Shown: positions 8,385-16,700 of the stretch, piece after piece
How the letters are laid out: each line of letters starts with the position of its first letter
Position numbering within the stretch: position 1 is the first letter of the stretch
From: Elusimicrobiota bacterium
Lineage (GTDB): Bacteria > Elusimicrobiota > Elusimicrobia > UBA1565 > UBA9628
Length of the DNA: 40,894 nucleotides
Assembly: GCA_003151975.1 (NCBI GenBank)
Contig: PLZD01000066.1
Span: 1-40,894, forward strand
Reading direction: 5' to 3'
Notes under the pieces: generated by a model
The model's database searches: none
Told to the model about the DNA's origin: nothing
Seen by the model: the letters and a program-made list of their open reading frames with translations, nothing else
Translations under genes and position numbers: made by a program

Positions 8385-9355
8385 TCTCGTCCTTGGCCGC
8401 CGTCCTGCTCGCCTCGTCCGTTTTCGCGGCCGAGCCGGCGGCGCCCAAGGCGTCGATCCTCCCGGGCCAGGACGTCTCGCTCAAGACCGAGGACGGCTGG
8501 ACGCTGACCGGCAAGTACCTGCCGTCGGGCGCGGCTCCGCAGACCTTCATCCTGCTGCACGGCAAGGGTCAGCGAAAAGAATACTGGATCCGGCTTGGCG
8601 CGGCGCTCGAGAAGGCGGGCTACGGCTACTGCGGCCTCGACCTGCGCGGCCACGGCCAGAGCGCGATCGGTCCTGACGGCCAGCCTTTCCCGTACAAGAA
8701 GTTCAAAGCCTTGCCGCAGGGGAAAGGCCCCAACGATTACGAGGACATGACGCGCGACATCGCGGCTGCGGTCGCGTGGCTTGCCGCCGACGGCGTTCCC
8801 GAGGAGACTATCGGTGTCATCGGCACCGATGTTGGCGGCAGCGTGGCCCTCAAGTACGCCGCTCTGCATCCCAAGGTGCCGCTTGTCGTCATGCTTTCCC
8901 CCGGGACGCACTACGAGGAAGTTTTGACCCCCAACGCGATGCGCTTCTACAAGAACCGCCCGATCCTGTTGATGTACTCGGACGCCGACAAGTTCTCCTC
9001 GCGCGACGCGCCGGTGCTTTACGCCTTCGCGCGCATGGCCGCCGGCGACAAGAACGCGACTCTGATTTCCGTGCCGAAACTTCCCGGAGTGCGGCTGCCG
9101 CAGAACCGCGCGGTGCTGGCCCAGATCGTCGCGTGGCTGCAGAGCCCGGTCAAGAGCGACCAGCCGCTGATTTCGACGACGACCGTGCCCGGCGAGCCCG
9201 CGGAGCCCGACGAACCCGGCGGCGTTCCGCCGGAAGAAAATCCTTTCGAGCCCAAGACGGCTCCCGAGATTCCCGGAAGACCCGCTCCGAGGACTCAGCC
9301 CCAGCCGCGGCCCGCGCCGACGACGCCGAGCCCCGACGAGAAGTACCAGGATTAG
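8381..9355 (+). CDS. Exported alpha/beta hydrolase with Asp at nucleophile elbow
   Basis: A 324-residue protein with a cleavable signal (residues 1-17, ending FAAEP), an alpha/beta-hydrolase fold from about residue 30 to 255, and a Pro/Glu/Thr-rich tail of about 65 residues. The oxyanion motif LLHGKG (58-63) and the DLRGHGQS strand-loop are clear. The nucleophile elbow reads G148-T-D150-V-G, so the usual Ser is Asp. Asp nucleophiles occur in haloalkane dehalogenases and epoxide hydrolases, but a non-catalytic paralogue is also possible. A possible third triad His near the C-terminal end of the fold is not obvious. It starts with GTG overlapping ndk. The substrate is unknown. Confidence 0.8.
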   Translation: MISSLAAVLLASSVFAAEPAAPKASILPGQDVSLKTEDGWTLTGKYLPSGAAPQTFILLHGKGQRKEYWIRLGAALEKAGYGYCGLDLRGHGQSAIGPDGQPFPYKKFKALPQGKGPNDYEDMTRDIAAAVAWLAADGVPEETIGVIGTDVGGSVALKYAALHPKVPLVVMLSPGTHYEEVLTPNAMRFYKNRPILLMYSDADKFSSRDAPVLYAFARMAAGDKNATLISVPKLPGVRLPQNRAVLAQIVAWLQSPVKSDQPLISTTTVPGEPAEPDEPGGVPPEENPFEPKTAPEIPGRPAPRTQPQPRPAPTTPSPDEKYQD

Positions 9356-9356
9356 C

Positions 9357-10253
9357 GTGGCTTTGCGGGCAAGCTCGTACGCGCGTCTGCCGACCGAGCG
9401 GCCTAATCCCGCCACGCGCGACATCGACCGGCGCTCGACGCTCGACATCGTCAAGCTCATCAACTGCCAGGACGCGCTCGTGGCTCCCGCCGTCGGCCGC
9501 CAGTCGTTCGTGATCGCGCGGGCCGCCGACGCGATCGCGAACTCCCTAAAGAACGCCGGGCGCGTCGTCATCGTCGGCGCCGGCACCAGCGGCCGCATCG
9601 GCGTGCTCGAGGCCGCGGAATGCCCGCCGACTTTCGGCACGCCTCCTTCTCTGATCACTGCGGTGATGGCCGGAGGAAGGAGCGCCGTGTTTCGTTCGAA
9701 GGAGGGGGCGGAAGACGACGAGACAGCGGGCGCGCGCGCCGTCGCGGGACTCTCGCGAGGCGACGTCGTGATCGGCGTGGCGGCGTCGGGCATCACGACT
9801 TTCGTGCGCTCGGCGTTATCGAGCGCGCGGCAGCGCGGTTGCGTGACGATCTTCATAACGTCCAACGGCAAGCCCCCGGGACGGCCGGCGCAGTTCGTGA
9901 TCGCGCCCGTCGTCGGCCCCGAGGTCGTCGCGGGCTCGACACGCCTGAAGAGCGGCACCGCGGCCAAACTCGTGCTCAACACTTTGACGACGACGGCGAT
10001 GATTCGCCTCGGCAAAGTCTACGACCATTGGATGGTGGATCTAAAGCCCACCAACCGCAAGCTGCGCCTGCGCTCGGTGCGCATGCTTTGCGACCTGGCG
10101 CGCGTGTCCGCCGCGCGCGCCGAGACTCTTCTGAAGTCTTCGGGCGGCAGCGTCAAGGTCGCAGTCCTCATGGCGCGCAAAGAAATGACGGCGGCTCAGG
10201 CGAAGAAACTGCTGAGCGTCCGCAACGACTCTCTGCGGGAGGCCCTGGGATGA
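9357..10253 (+). CDS. murQ: N-acetylmuramic acid 6-phosphate etherase
   Basis: MurQ removes the lactyl ether of MurNAc-6-phosphate to give GlcNAc-6-phosphate and D-lactate, a cytoplasmic step of peptidoglycan recycling. The 298-residue length fits. Family motifs are present: LPTERPNP near the N-terminus, the SIS-domain GAGTSGRIGVLEAAECPPTFG (phosphosugar binding, from residue 74, with Glu88 as the likely acid residue), GAEDD (117-121), and GPEVVAGSTRLKSGTA. The start is GTG one base after the upstream stop. The end overlaps the following esterase as ATGA. Related genes nagZ, an SSS symporter and namZ lie 14-18 kb downstream. No MurNAc kinase is visible, so the source of the 6-phosphate is open. 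Confidence 0.94.
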   Translation: MALRASSYARLPTERPNPATRDIDRRSTLDIVKLINCQDALVAPAVGRQSFVIARAADAIANSLKNAGRVVIVGAGTSGRIGVLEAAECPPTFGTPPSLITAVMAGGRSAVFRSKEGAEDDETAGARAVAGLSRGDVVIGVAASGITTFVRSALSSARQRGCVTIFITSNGKPPGRPAQFVIAPVVGPEVVAGSTRLKSGTAAKLVLNTLTTTAMIRLGKVYDHWMVDLKPTNRKLRLRSVRMLCDLARVSAARAETLLKSSGGSVKVAVLMARKEMTAAQAKKLLSVRNDSLREALG

Positions 10254-11248
10254 AGGGCAAGCTGATCATCGAGTCGGTCTCGAGCCAGGTGCTCAAGGGC
10301 AATGCGCTCAATGACCCGCACATGCGCGAGATCCCGATTTACTTGCCGCCGTCCTATGGGAAGATCCGCGGCAAGAAATTTCCCGTCATATACGAACTGC
10401 CGGGCTTCACGGGCACGGCGAAGTCGGCCGTCAACTGGAATCCGTTCAAGGCCAACATCGTCGAGCGCCTCGACCGCCTGATCGGCAAGGGCGCGCCCGA
10501 ATGCTTGCTGATCATCGGCGACGGCTTCACGGCCTACGGCGGCAGCCAGTATTTGAACTCCTCGGCCACCGGCCGCTACGAAGACCACATCGTGACCGAG
10601 CTCGTGCCTTATCTCGAGGACAAGTTCGGCGCGGGCGGCTCTCCGGCGTCGCGCGCGATCATGGGCGGCTCGTCGGGCGGCTACGGCGCGCTGACGCTCG
10701 CGATGAAGCACCCCGATTTGTTCGGGCATGTCGCGTGTCTGAGCGGCGACATGTTCTTCGAGATGTGCTACGGCGTCGACATCCCGAACGTGGTGACCGC
10801 CCTGCGCAAATACGGCGGCTCGCTCGACCGTTTCCGGCGCGAGTTCCTCAAGAGCGACGAAAAATGGAAGCTCGAGCACTCGCTGATCAACATGCTCGGC
10901 ATGGCCTCGTCGTACTCGCCCAACCCCAAGTCGCCGATGGGCTTCGACATTCCGTTTGACGAGCACACCGGCGAGCTCGATGCGAAGGTCTGGGGGCGCT
11001 GGAAGGAATTTGATCCCGTCGTGATGGCGCACAAGCACGTCTCGGCGCTGCGCAAACTGAAGACGATCTATTTCGACTGCGGCTACAAGGATGAGTTCAA
11101 TCTGCATCTCGGCGCGCGCCTGCTTTCTAAAACGCTCAAGAAGCTCGGAATCAAGCACACCTACGAGGAAGGCGACTGGGGCCACATGAACCGCGCGCCT
11201 CGCCTCGACGTCTCGCTCAAGCTCCTCGCCTCGCGTTTGTCGCGCTAG
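10250..11248 (+). CDS. Esterase, PF00756 (EstD/Fes-like) family
   Basis: A 332-residue cytoplasmic alpha/beta hydrolase of the esterase-D/enterochelin-esterase/antigen-85 superfamily. The pattern of a short N-terminal strand, IPIYLPPSY, then PVIYELPGFTG, and the nucleophile motif MGGSSGGYGALTLA with Ser142 is typical. A C-terminal GDWGHMNRAP probably supplies the catalytic His. No signal peptide is seen. The ATG overlaps murQ's stop (ATGA), so it is co-translated with MurQ. A role in cleaving an ester or peptide-linked muropeptide derivative is conceivable but unsupported. An earlier in-frame ATG within murQ exists but the sequence there is a murQ shadow. Confidence 0.85.
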   Translation: MKGKLIIESVSSQVLKGNALNDPHMREIPIYLPPSYGKIRGKKFPVIYELPGFTGTAKSAVNWNPFKANIVERLDRLIGKGAPECLLIIGDGFTAYGGSQYLNSSATGRYEDHIVTELVPYLEDKFGAGGSPASRAIMGGSSGGYGALTLAMKHPDLFGHVACLSGDMFFEMCYGVDIPNVVTALRKYGGSLDRFRREFLKSDEKWKLEHSLINMLGMASSYSPNPKSPMGFDIPFDEHTGELDAKVWGRWKEFDPVVMAHKHVSALRKLKTIYFDCGYKDEFNLHLGARLLSKTLKKLGIKHTYEEGDWGHMNRAPRLDVSLKLLASRLSR

Positions 11249-11272
11249 CGGCCGCTTTGTTGCACATAGCAG

Positions 11273-11290
11273 TGGGATAGGACTATCCCA
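11273..11290. promoter_or_regulatory. Perfect 8-bp inverted repeat at start codon
   Basis: TGGGATAG (11273-11280), two bases, then CTATCCCA (11283-11290), whose last A is the A of the following ATG. It covers the place where a -10 element would lie (TAGGAC, six bases before the ATG). It is a candidate operator for a dimeric repressor, or an mRNA hairpin that hides the start. Confidence 0.5.
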
Positions 11291-12549
11291 TGGCCAAGAG
11301 AAACGCCGCCGCGCATCCCGAGAGCCTCATGATGAGCTACGGCTACAAGCCGGAGTGGTCCGAGGGCGCGCTCAAGTGCCCGATCTTCCAGACCTCGACC
11401 TTTGTGTTCAAGAACGCGAAAGAAGGCAAAGCTTTCTTTGAGATCGCCTACGGCCTGCGCGAGAAGGGCCCGACCGAGAAGCTCGGCCTGATCTACAGCC
11501 GGCTCAACAACCCCGATCTCGAGATCCTGGAAGGCAGGCTGGCACTTTGGGATAAAGCCGAGGCCGCGGCGGTGTTCTCAAGCGGGATGTCGGCGATCTC
11601 GACGGTCGCGCTCGAGTTCCTGCGCCCGGGCGACGTCCTGCTGCACAGCGAGCCGATCTACGGCGGCACCGACTATCTTTTTAATCATATCCTGCCGCGC
11701 ATGGGCGTGCGCGTCGTTTCCTTCAGCGCCAACGGCGCCTCCGACGGCATCCATAAAGCGCTCAAGACCTTGAAGAAAGGCGAGAGGCCCGCGATGATCT
11801 TCATCGAGACGCCGGCCAACCCGACGAACCTGCTCGTCGACATCGCCGCCTGCGCGAAGGCCGCCAAAGAGCTTTCGACGAAGAACCGGCGCGTGCTCGT
11901 GGCCGTCGACAACACCTTCCTCGGCCCGCTGTGGCAGAGGCCGCTCGAGCACGGCGCCGACCTCGTGCTCTACTCGGCCACGAAGTTCATCGGCGGGCAC
12001 TCCGACCTGATCGCGGGCGTCTGCTTGGGCAGCCAAGAGCTCATGACGCGCGTGCGTACCCTGCGGACTTTCCTAGGCACAATGGCCAGCGCGTGGACGG
12101 GCTGGCTCCTTCTGCGCAGCCTCGAGACGCTCAAACTGCGCATGACCTGCCAGATGAAGAACGCGCGGCACGTCGCGACCTACCTCGCCAATCACCCGAA
12201 GGTCGAGAGACTCTACTACTTGGGAAGCCTCGACCCGTCGACGCCGCAGGGCAAGATCTACCAGCGGCAGTGCTTGGCGCCGGGCTCGGTGATCTCGTTC
12301 GACATCCGCGGGGGGGAGAAGGAGGCTTTCGCTTTTCTCGACGCTCTTAAGCTCGTCAAATTGGCCGTGAGCCTCGGCGGCACCGAGTCCTTGGCCGAGC
12401 ATCCCGGCACGATGACGCACGCCGACGTGCCGCCCGCCGAGCAGAAGCGCATGGGCATCAGCCCCAAGATGGTGCGCCTGTCCATCGGCGTCGAGAACCC
12501 GGGCGACCTCATCCGCGACCTCGAGCAGGCGCTCAAGGCCGCCGCCTAG
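11290..12549 (+). CDS. Cys/Met metabolism PLP-dependent enzyme
   Basis: A 419-residue trans-sulfuration family enzyme (cystathionine gamma-synthase/gamma-lyase/methionine gamma-lyase). PLP-binding Lys232 sits in YSATKFIGGHSD. The YSR motif (69-71), SSGMSAIS, DNTF (207-210) and the SLGGTESL C-terminal motif are all present. Residues 52-66 form a small extra segment before YSR. The position of the methionine gamma-lyase cysteine is Gly126 in IYGGTD, which argues against a classical methionine gamma-lyase, so the exact reaction is undecided. The gene stands alone, with a palindrome right at its start. It ends head-to-head with the minus-strand gene at 12550 with no gap. Confidence 0.9.
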   Translation: MAKRNAAAHPESLMMSYGYKPEWSEGALKCPIFQTSTFVFKNAKEGKAFFEIAYGLREKGPTEKLGLIYSRLNNPDLEILEGRLALWDKAEAAAVFSSGMSAISTVALEFLRPGDVLLHSEPIYGGTDYLFNHILPRMGVRVVSFSANGASDGIHKALKTLKKGERPAMIFIETPANPTNLLVDIAACAKAAKELSTKNRRVLVAVDNTFLGPLWQRPLEHGADLVLYSATKFIGGHSDLIAGVCLGSQELMTRVRTLRTFLGTMASAWTGWLLLRSLETLKLRMTCQMKNARHVATYLANHPKVERLYYLGSLDPSTPQGKIYQRQCLAPGSVISFDIRGGEKEAFAFLDALKLVKLAVSLGGTESLAEHPGTMTHADVPPAEQKRMGISPKMVRLSIGVENPGDLIRDLEQALKAAA

Positions 12550-13206
12550 CTAGCGCGAGAGCGAAGCTTTCTCAATGATGACGTCGTACTTGTAGCCCGC
12601 GCCGAAATCCTTGTCGAGCCCGACGACGCCGCGCGCGGTCACGACGTCGCCGACCGCGGCCTTATCGGCGGAAGTCACCGTGATGTCGTTGTCCTTGACC
12701 GCCTCGGTGCCGCTGCCGTCGCGCAGGTGCAGCCAGTTGTGGCCCATGATCTGGCCGTTGTACTTGACCACGCGGCCGCGCACGGCCACGATCCGTCCTT
12801 TGAGCTCGGCTTTGCCCGCGAACAGTTCCTGGACGGTCCGGCCGTCGGGATCGCCCGTCTTTTCGACGGGCTTGACCGGCACCTTGGCGACGGGGTCCTT
12901 GCCCTTCAGTGGGGGATGGCCCGCGGGCAGCTTGCCCTCGAGCACGCCGAAAACGACGTGGTCGAACTTGCGCTTGAGCGTGGGGCTCGGGAAATTATCC
13001 ATGACCATGTCTTGAATGACCGCGACCTTGGCGCCGTCCTTGAGCTTCGCCTTGGTGACGGCGGCCCATTTGTCGCCCTCGGGTGTCGCCACGAGGATGT
13101 AGGTGTACTGCCCCGCGTCCAAGGTTTGCTTGACGGTGCCGCGCAGGACCTTCTGTCCCTGGCCGAAGGCCAGGCCCGTCCACATCATCGCGATCAAAAC
13201 TTTCAT
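12550..13206 (-). CDS. Exported OB-fold-like protein
   Basis: A 218-residue protein with a short signal sequence (residues 1-15, ending LAFGQ). Residues 18-90 form a beta-rich unit (GTVKQTL..GQYTYILVATPEGDKWAAV). A Lys/Pro linker spans about 95-120. Residues 130-216 look like an OB-fold (LKGRIVAVRGRVVKYN..WLHLRDGSG, then VGDVVTARGVVGLDKDFGAGYKYDVIIE). This arrangement recurs in exported proteins of unknown function annotated as nucleic-acid-binding OB-fold, but a DNA role outside the cytoplasm is doubtful. It lies 13 bases after the small membrane gene at 13220-13444 and is probably co-transcribed. Confidence 0.78.
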   Translation of the reverse strand: MKVLIAMMWTGLAFGQGQKVLRGTVKQTLDAGQYTYILVATPEGDKWAAVTKAKLKDGAKVAVIQDMVMDNFPSPTLKRKFDHVVFGVLEGKLPAGHPPLKGKDPVAKVPVKPVEKTGDPDGRTVQELFAGKAELKGRIVAVRGRVVKYNGQIMGHNWLHLRDGSGTEAVKDNDITVTSADKAAVGDVVTARGVVGLDKDFGAGYKYDVIIEKASLSR

Positions 13207-13219
13207 TTAGGGCTCCGTG

Positions 13220-13444
13220 CTATTTGGGTTCGGCGTCCTGCGAGGCCTTTTGCGTCTCCTGCAGGGTCTTGTCGATGGCGGCCTGAGCCTTGGCCGCCGC
13301 TTCGTCGGCTTTCTTGACGTCGTTCTGCAGAGACTTCGTATAGATGACCGGCTGGCTCGCGTTCGGATCGTACGGATGCTTCGTATGGTAGTAGTACATT
13401 AGCACCAAAACGGCCAAAAACAGCACGACCATCGTCGTTTTCAT
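13220..13444 (-). CDS. Small single-pass membrane protein with coiled-coil tail
   Basis: A 74-residue protein with an N-terminal hydrophobic helix (residues 4-19), then a Tyr/His/Pro-containing stretch, and an Ala/Lys/Gln/Glu-rich amphipathic helix (residues 38-70) likely to be a coiled coil. A GAGGAAA ribosome site precedes the ATG at good spacing. It is first in a two-gene unit with the OB-fold protein, so the pair may work together at the envelope. I do not recognise the family. Confidence 0.7.
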   Translation of the reverse strand: MKTTMVVLFLAVLVLMYYYHTKHPYDPNASQPVIYTKSLQNDVKKADEAAAKAQAAIDKTLQETQKASQDAEPK

Positions 13445-13463
13445 TCGGTTTCCTCAAGGACCC

Positions 13464-13493
13464 ATAATACCGTGGGCCCAAAGCCTGGGTGAA
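13464..13493 (-). promoter_or_regulatory. Putative promoter for 13220/12550 genes
   Basis: On the minus strand TTCACC (13488-13493), an 18-base spacer and TATTAT (13464-13469), leaving a leader of about 13 bases that holds the GAGGAAA ribosome site. The spacer region also contains a GGGCCC palindrome. Confidence 0.45.
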
Positions 13494-13534
13494 TTTTCCC
13501 TAAGGGCCCGCGCCGGCGACCCCTGATCCGATTA

Positions 13535-13540
13535 TATAAT
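13535..13540 (+). promoter_or_regulatory. -10 element of structured leader
   Basis: A perfect TATAAT in an otherwise GC-rich stretch, followed by the structured region at 13590-13715. No clear -35 is found at 16-18 bases upstream. Transcription would begin near 13547. Confidence 0.5.
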
Positions 13541-13544
13541 AGGT

Positions 13545-13586
13545 ATGTCAGATGAACACGCGCCTTTCGTCGCAGGTTTTTTGTAG
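13545..13586 (+). CDS. Possible 13-residue leader peptide
   Basis: A short reading frame ATG...TAG encodes MSDEHAPFVAGFL. It begins four bases after the TATAAT and ends four bases before the first leader hairpin at 13590. The location is what a ribosome-controlled attenuator would need. The peptide has two Phe and one Leu but no run of a single amino acid, and no Shine-Dalgarno. It may be chance; the call is speculative. Confidence 0.25.
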   Translation: MSDEHAPFVAGFL

Positions 13587-13589
13587 CCG

Positions 13590-13715
13590 CCTCGGATATA
13601 TGTCGATCCACTCCATGTGGACCGGCATGAAAGCTCCGGAGGGTCGCATCGCTTAGAAGAACCAGATGCAAAGAAGCAAAGACCCCCGAAGCCTTCAAGA
13701 GGCCCGGGGTTTTTT
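13590..13715 (+). promoter_or_regulatory. Candidate attenuator/riboswitch leader
   Basis: Three mutually exclusive pairings are visible. Hairpin A: ATGTCGATCCAC (13600-13611) pairs with GTGGACCGGCAT (13617-13628) with one mismatch, and is extended by CCTCGGA (13590-13596) with TCCGGAGG (13635-13642). Hairpin B: CGGAGGGTC plus GCATC (13637-13650) pairs with GATGC (13665-13669) and GACCCCCG (13681-13688), with one bulged A and an 11-base internal bulge. Hairpin C is the terminator at 13682-13715. B shares bases with both A and C, so A should allow termination and B should prevent it. No known riboswitch class consensus was recognised. The controlled gene would be the ATP-grasp/MFS fusion. The rest of 13445-13745 holds only the divergent promoter and a GGGCCC repeat. 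Confidence 0.5.
13682..13715 (+). terminator. Intrinsic terminator upstream of fusion gene
   Basis: ACCCC (13682-13686) pairs with GGGGT (13706-13710) and GCCT (13691-13694) with AGGC (13700-13703) around the loop TCAAG. A run of six T follows. It lies 31 bases before the fusion-gene start, so it can only be regulatory for that gene, or end a small RNA starting near 13547. Confidence 0.75.
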
Positions 13716-13745
13716 AATCCCTAAAAAATGCGCAAAGGAGTCAGT

Positions 13746-16700
13746 ATGAAGGTCCTGAGAAAAACGATCGCGATATCACTGGCCGCCGCCGTCGCGGTGA
13801 TGGCCCCCGGCTTTGCCTCGTACGCCGCGGCCGCCGACACGATCATGGAGGGCGGAGCCGGCGCCAAGCCCGTCGTCCTTCCCAGGCTCGAGGTCAATGG
13901 AGCGACGAACCTCGGCACTCAGACCCTCAATACCATCCCCGGAGCCGGGGTCAACACGATTATTAACGGCGTTGAGGCCGGCGCCAAGGACGCTTCCCTT
14001 AATAGCGCTCCGGTGCAGCCCGGCGTGCTGCCGACTCCCTTGGCCGCGACCGTTTCTCAGCCTTCGGCCCAGACCGTCGTTTCTCCGACTTCTCCCGAGG
14101 CGACACCCAAGACCCTCAACGGCGCCGAGACTCCCCGTGACGGTCCTCAGGCGGCGGTGTCCGCTAACGCCCAGGTTGAAGCCGCCGCCCAAGAGGCCGC
14201 GGCTTCTTCCGCTCCTTCAGGGCCCGGAAGCGCTCCGTCTTCAGTCTCGTTCGACGGCTCCGTCAAAGGCAAGTCCCTCTTGCTGGTCGGCACCAGCGCC
14301 TCTCGCCCGTTCATCCTGGAAGAGACCAAGAAAATCGCCGACAAGCTCGGCCTCAAGCTCTACCTGATCGACAAGGCCGACGCGCGCAAGGCCTCGCAGG
14401 GCGTCATCCCCGATGAGCACTTCATCGCGGCGCCCATCGACAAGCACGACGACGCCGCGATGGCCTTGGTGGTGACCGCGGTGGCCGATTTCGCCAAGAC
14501 CAATAAGATCGACGCCGTGCACACGTTCCTGAACCCTTATGCGGAGCTCGCCGGACAGCTCGTCGACAAGGTCGGCGCGCTCGGCAACCCGGGCAAGTTC
14601 CTCGCCGCGGCGCACACGAAGTCTTTGGCGCGCGAACTGCTCGCCAAGGAAGATCCCGAGATCGCCACGGCGGCCCGGATCGTGACTTCCGTCGAGGAAA
14701 CCCGCAAGGCGTACAATGATTTCGGCGGCGGCAAGTTCGTCATGAAGCCCATCCACGGCGGCGGCTCCATGATGGTCGTCGTCGGTTTGGATTCTGAGGA
14801 AGCCGTCGCCAAGGCCTACACCGACATCGACAACGGCATTAAAGAGTACATGTCGCACGCCGACGCGGGCTTCTTCATGCTCGACAAGCACCCGGGCATC
14901 ATGATCGAGCGCCAGCTGGAAGGGCCGGAGGTCGATGTCGAGCTCGTCGTTCAAGACGGCAAGGTCAAGTTCTGGCACGTCTCCGACAATCCGCCGATGG
15001 ACAAGCCCTACGCGGTCGAGAAGGCCACCAGCTATCCCTCTCAGCTCCCGAAGTGGGTGCAGGAAGCTTTGGCGGACGCGGCGGGACGCGCGGTGTTCGC
15101 GGTCGCGCGCGGCGCCGGCATCCCGGTCGGCCAGATCGTCGGCAACATGCACGTCGAGATGATGATGACCAAGGACGGCCCGCGCCTCCTGGAAATCAAC
15201 GCCCGCATGGGCGGCGCCGAGGTCTTCAACTGGATGCGCCAGGCCACCGGCTTCAATCTGATCGAGCAGGGCGTGCGCTCGGTGATGGGCCTGCCTGTCG
15301 AGGAGAACCAGGGCATCAAGACTTTCGTCGAGGGCCGCTTCGGCATCCCGCAGGCCACCGGCGTCATCGAGAAAATCGAGGGCTTTGACGTCGCCCGCAA
15401 GATCGCCGGCATCGACTTCGTCCGCGAGCACAAGAAGGCCGGCGACTCGGTCATGGCCGCGCCGGATTCGATGTTCGACTACATCTTCACGATGTCGGCC
15501 TCCGCCAATGACTACAACGCGGCGATGAACCGCGCGATGGCCGCGATGCGCGCTATCCGGATCCATATCCGCAAGGCCGACGGCACTTTGGTCGTGCAGG
15601 ACGGTACCTACACGCACTCCAAGGTCGACATGACGGCTTTGCTCGACGCGTCGCAGAGGGGCGAGGCGCCCAAGACGCCGCGCTCGTTCAAGAATCTTCC
15701 CGAGGTTTCGTCTCAGGACATCGACGAGCTATATGGCGCCAAGGTGAAAGCTCAGGAGCGCGCCCGCGCGGTGGCCAAGTCCGCCAAGCTCGTCGCTGTC
15801 TCCTTGAACACCGGCAGCGAAGACGGCAAGTGGATCTTCACCTTCCAGTCGAAGTCGCGCAAGATCACGGTCTACGAGAAGCGCGTCGTCTCCGAGCGTC
15901 TCAAGAAGTCCGAGATGGCGCCGACGATCTGGAATTCGCGCTTCTTGAACGCCTTCAGCCTGAAGGCCGCGTACACTCAGCTTAAGAAAGAAAAGCACTG
16001 GTTCAAGCCGGTCCGCGCGGACTTGCAGGGAACCTGGAAGAACGACCCGTACTGGCTGTTCACCGACGCGGAAGGCCGACAGACGAAGATCGCCGCTGTC
16101 GAGGGCACGACCTCTAACGCCGAGCCGATCAAAGGCGTCATCGGCGAGCGCGCTCCGCCTGCCGAGGTTCAGCCGCAAGCTCCGGCCGAAGTAAAGGGAG
16201 AAGCCGCGCCGGTCGAGGCCGTTGTTCCCGCGGCGACCCCCGTCGCCGAGAAGAAAGACGAGACGCCCGCTCCTGAGGCCGCCAAGAAGAAGGGCGTCTT
16301 CGCACAGCTCAAGGAAGTCTTCACGAAGCTGCCGAGTTCCTTCAAGGCGTACATTATGGGCTCGTCGCTGCTGGCGATGGCCCAGGAAGGCACCTCGATT
16401 GTCTTCTCGATCTACGGCATCACGCAGTTCGGCTTGGTCACCGGCATTCTCTCTCAGGCGGCCAACCTGGTTGCCCGCATCCCCGGCGCGCTCTTCGGCG
16501 CCAAGTTCGTCAAGAAGTTCGACGCGAAGAAGATCTACATGGCCACGACCTTGATCCAGGGCCTGCTGCTCTTGTCGCTGCCTCTGGGCGCGTACTTCTT
16601 CGGCATCGCGAGCATTCCGTTCCTCGTGCAGTACTTCGCAGTCCAAGTCGTGCAGGGCCTGTTCTACGGCGCTACGCGTGGCATGGCGGAGAGCCAGATC

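Noticed and set aside
11290-12549. Firm assignment as methionine gamma-lyase
   Set aside because: The diagnostic Cys position is Gly126, so only the wider Cys/Met-metabolism family is claimed.
13547-13715. Known RNA classes (SRP/4.5S, 6S, tmRNA, c-di-GMP, glycine, SAM, TPP, cobalamin)
   Set aside because: None of their conserved core sequences could be found on either strand by eye. An Infernal search would decide.
13728-13745. ATG 13728 as start of the fusion gene
   Set aside because: AAAGGAG lies after this ATG and seven bases before ATG 13746, which starts a normal signal-like sequence.
14241-15617. 458-codon frame on the minus strand, and another at 15729-17222
   Set aside because: Both are antisense to the ATP-grasp/MFS fusion, whose motifs are unambiguous. 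They lack recognisable motifs and have Asp/Arg/His-rich shadow composition.
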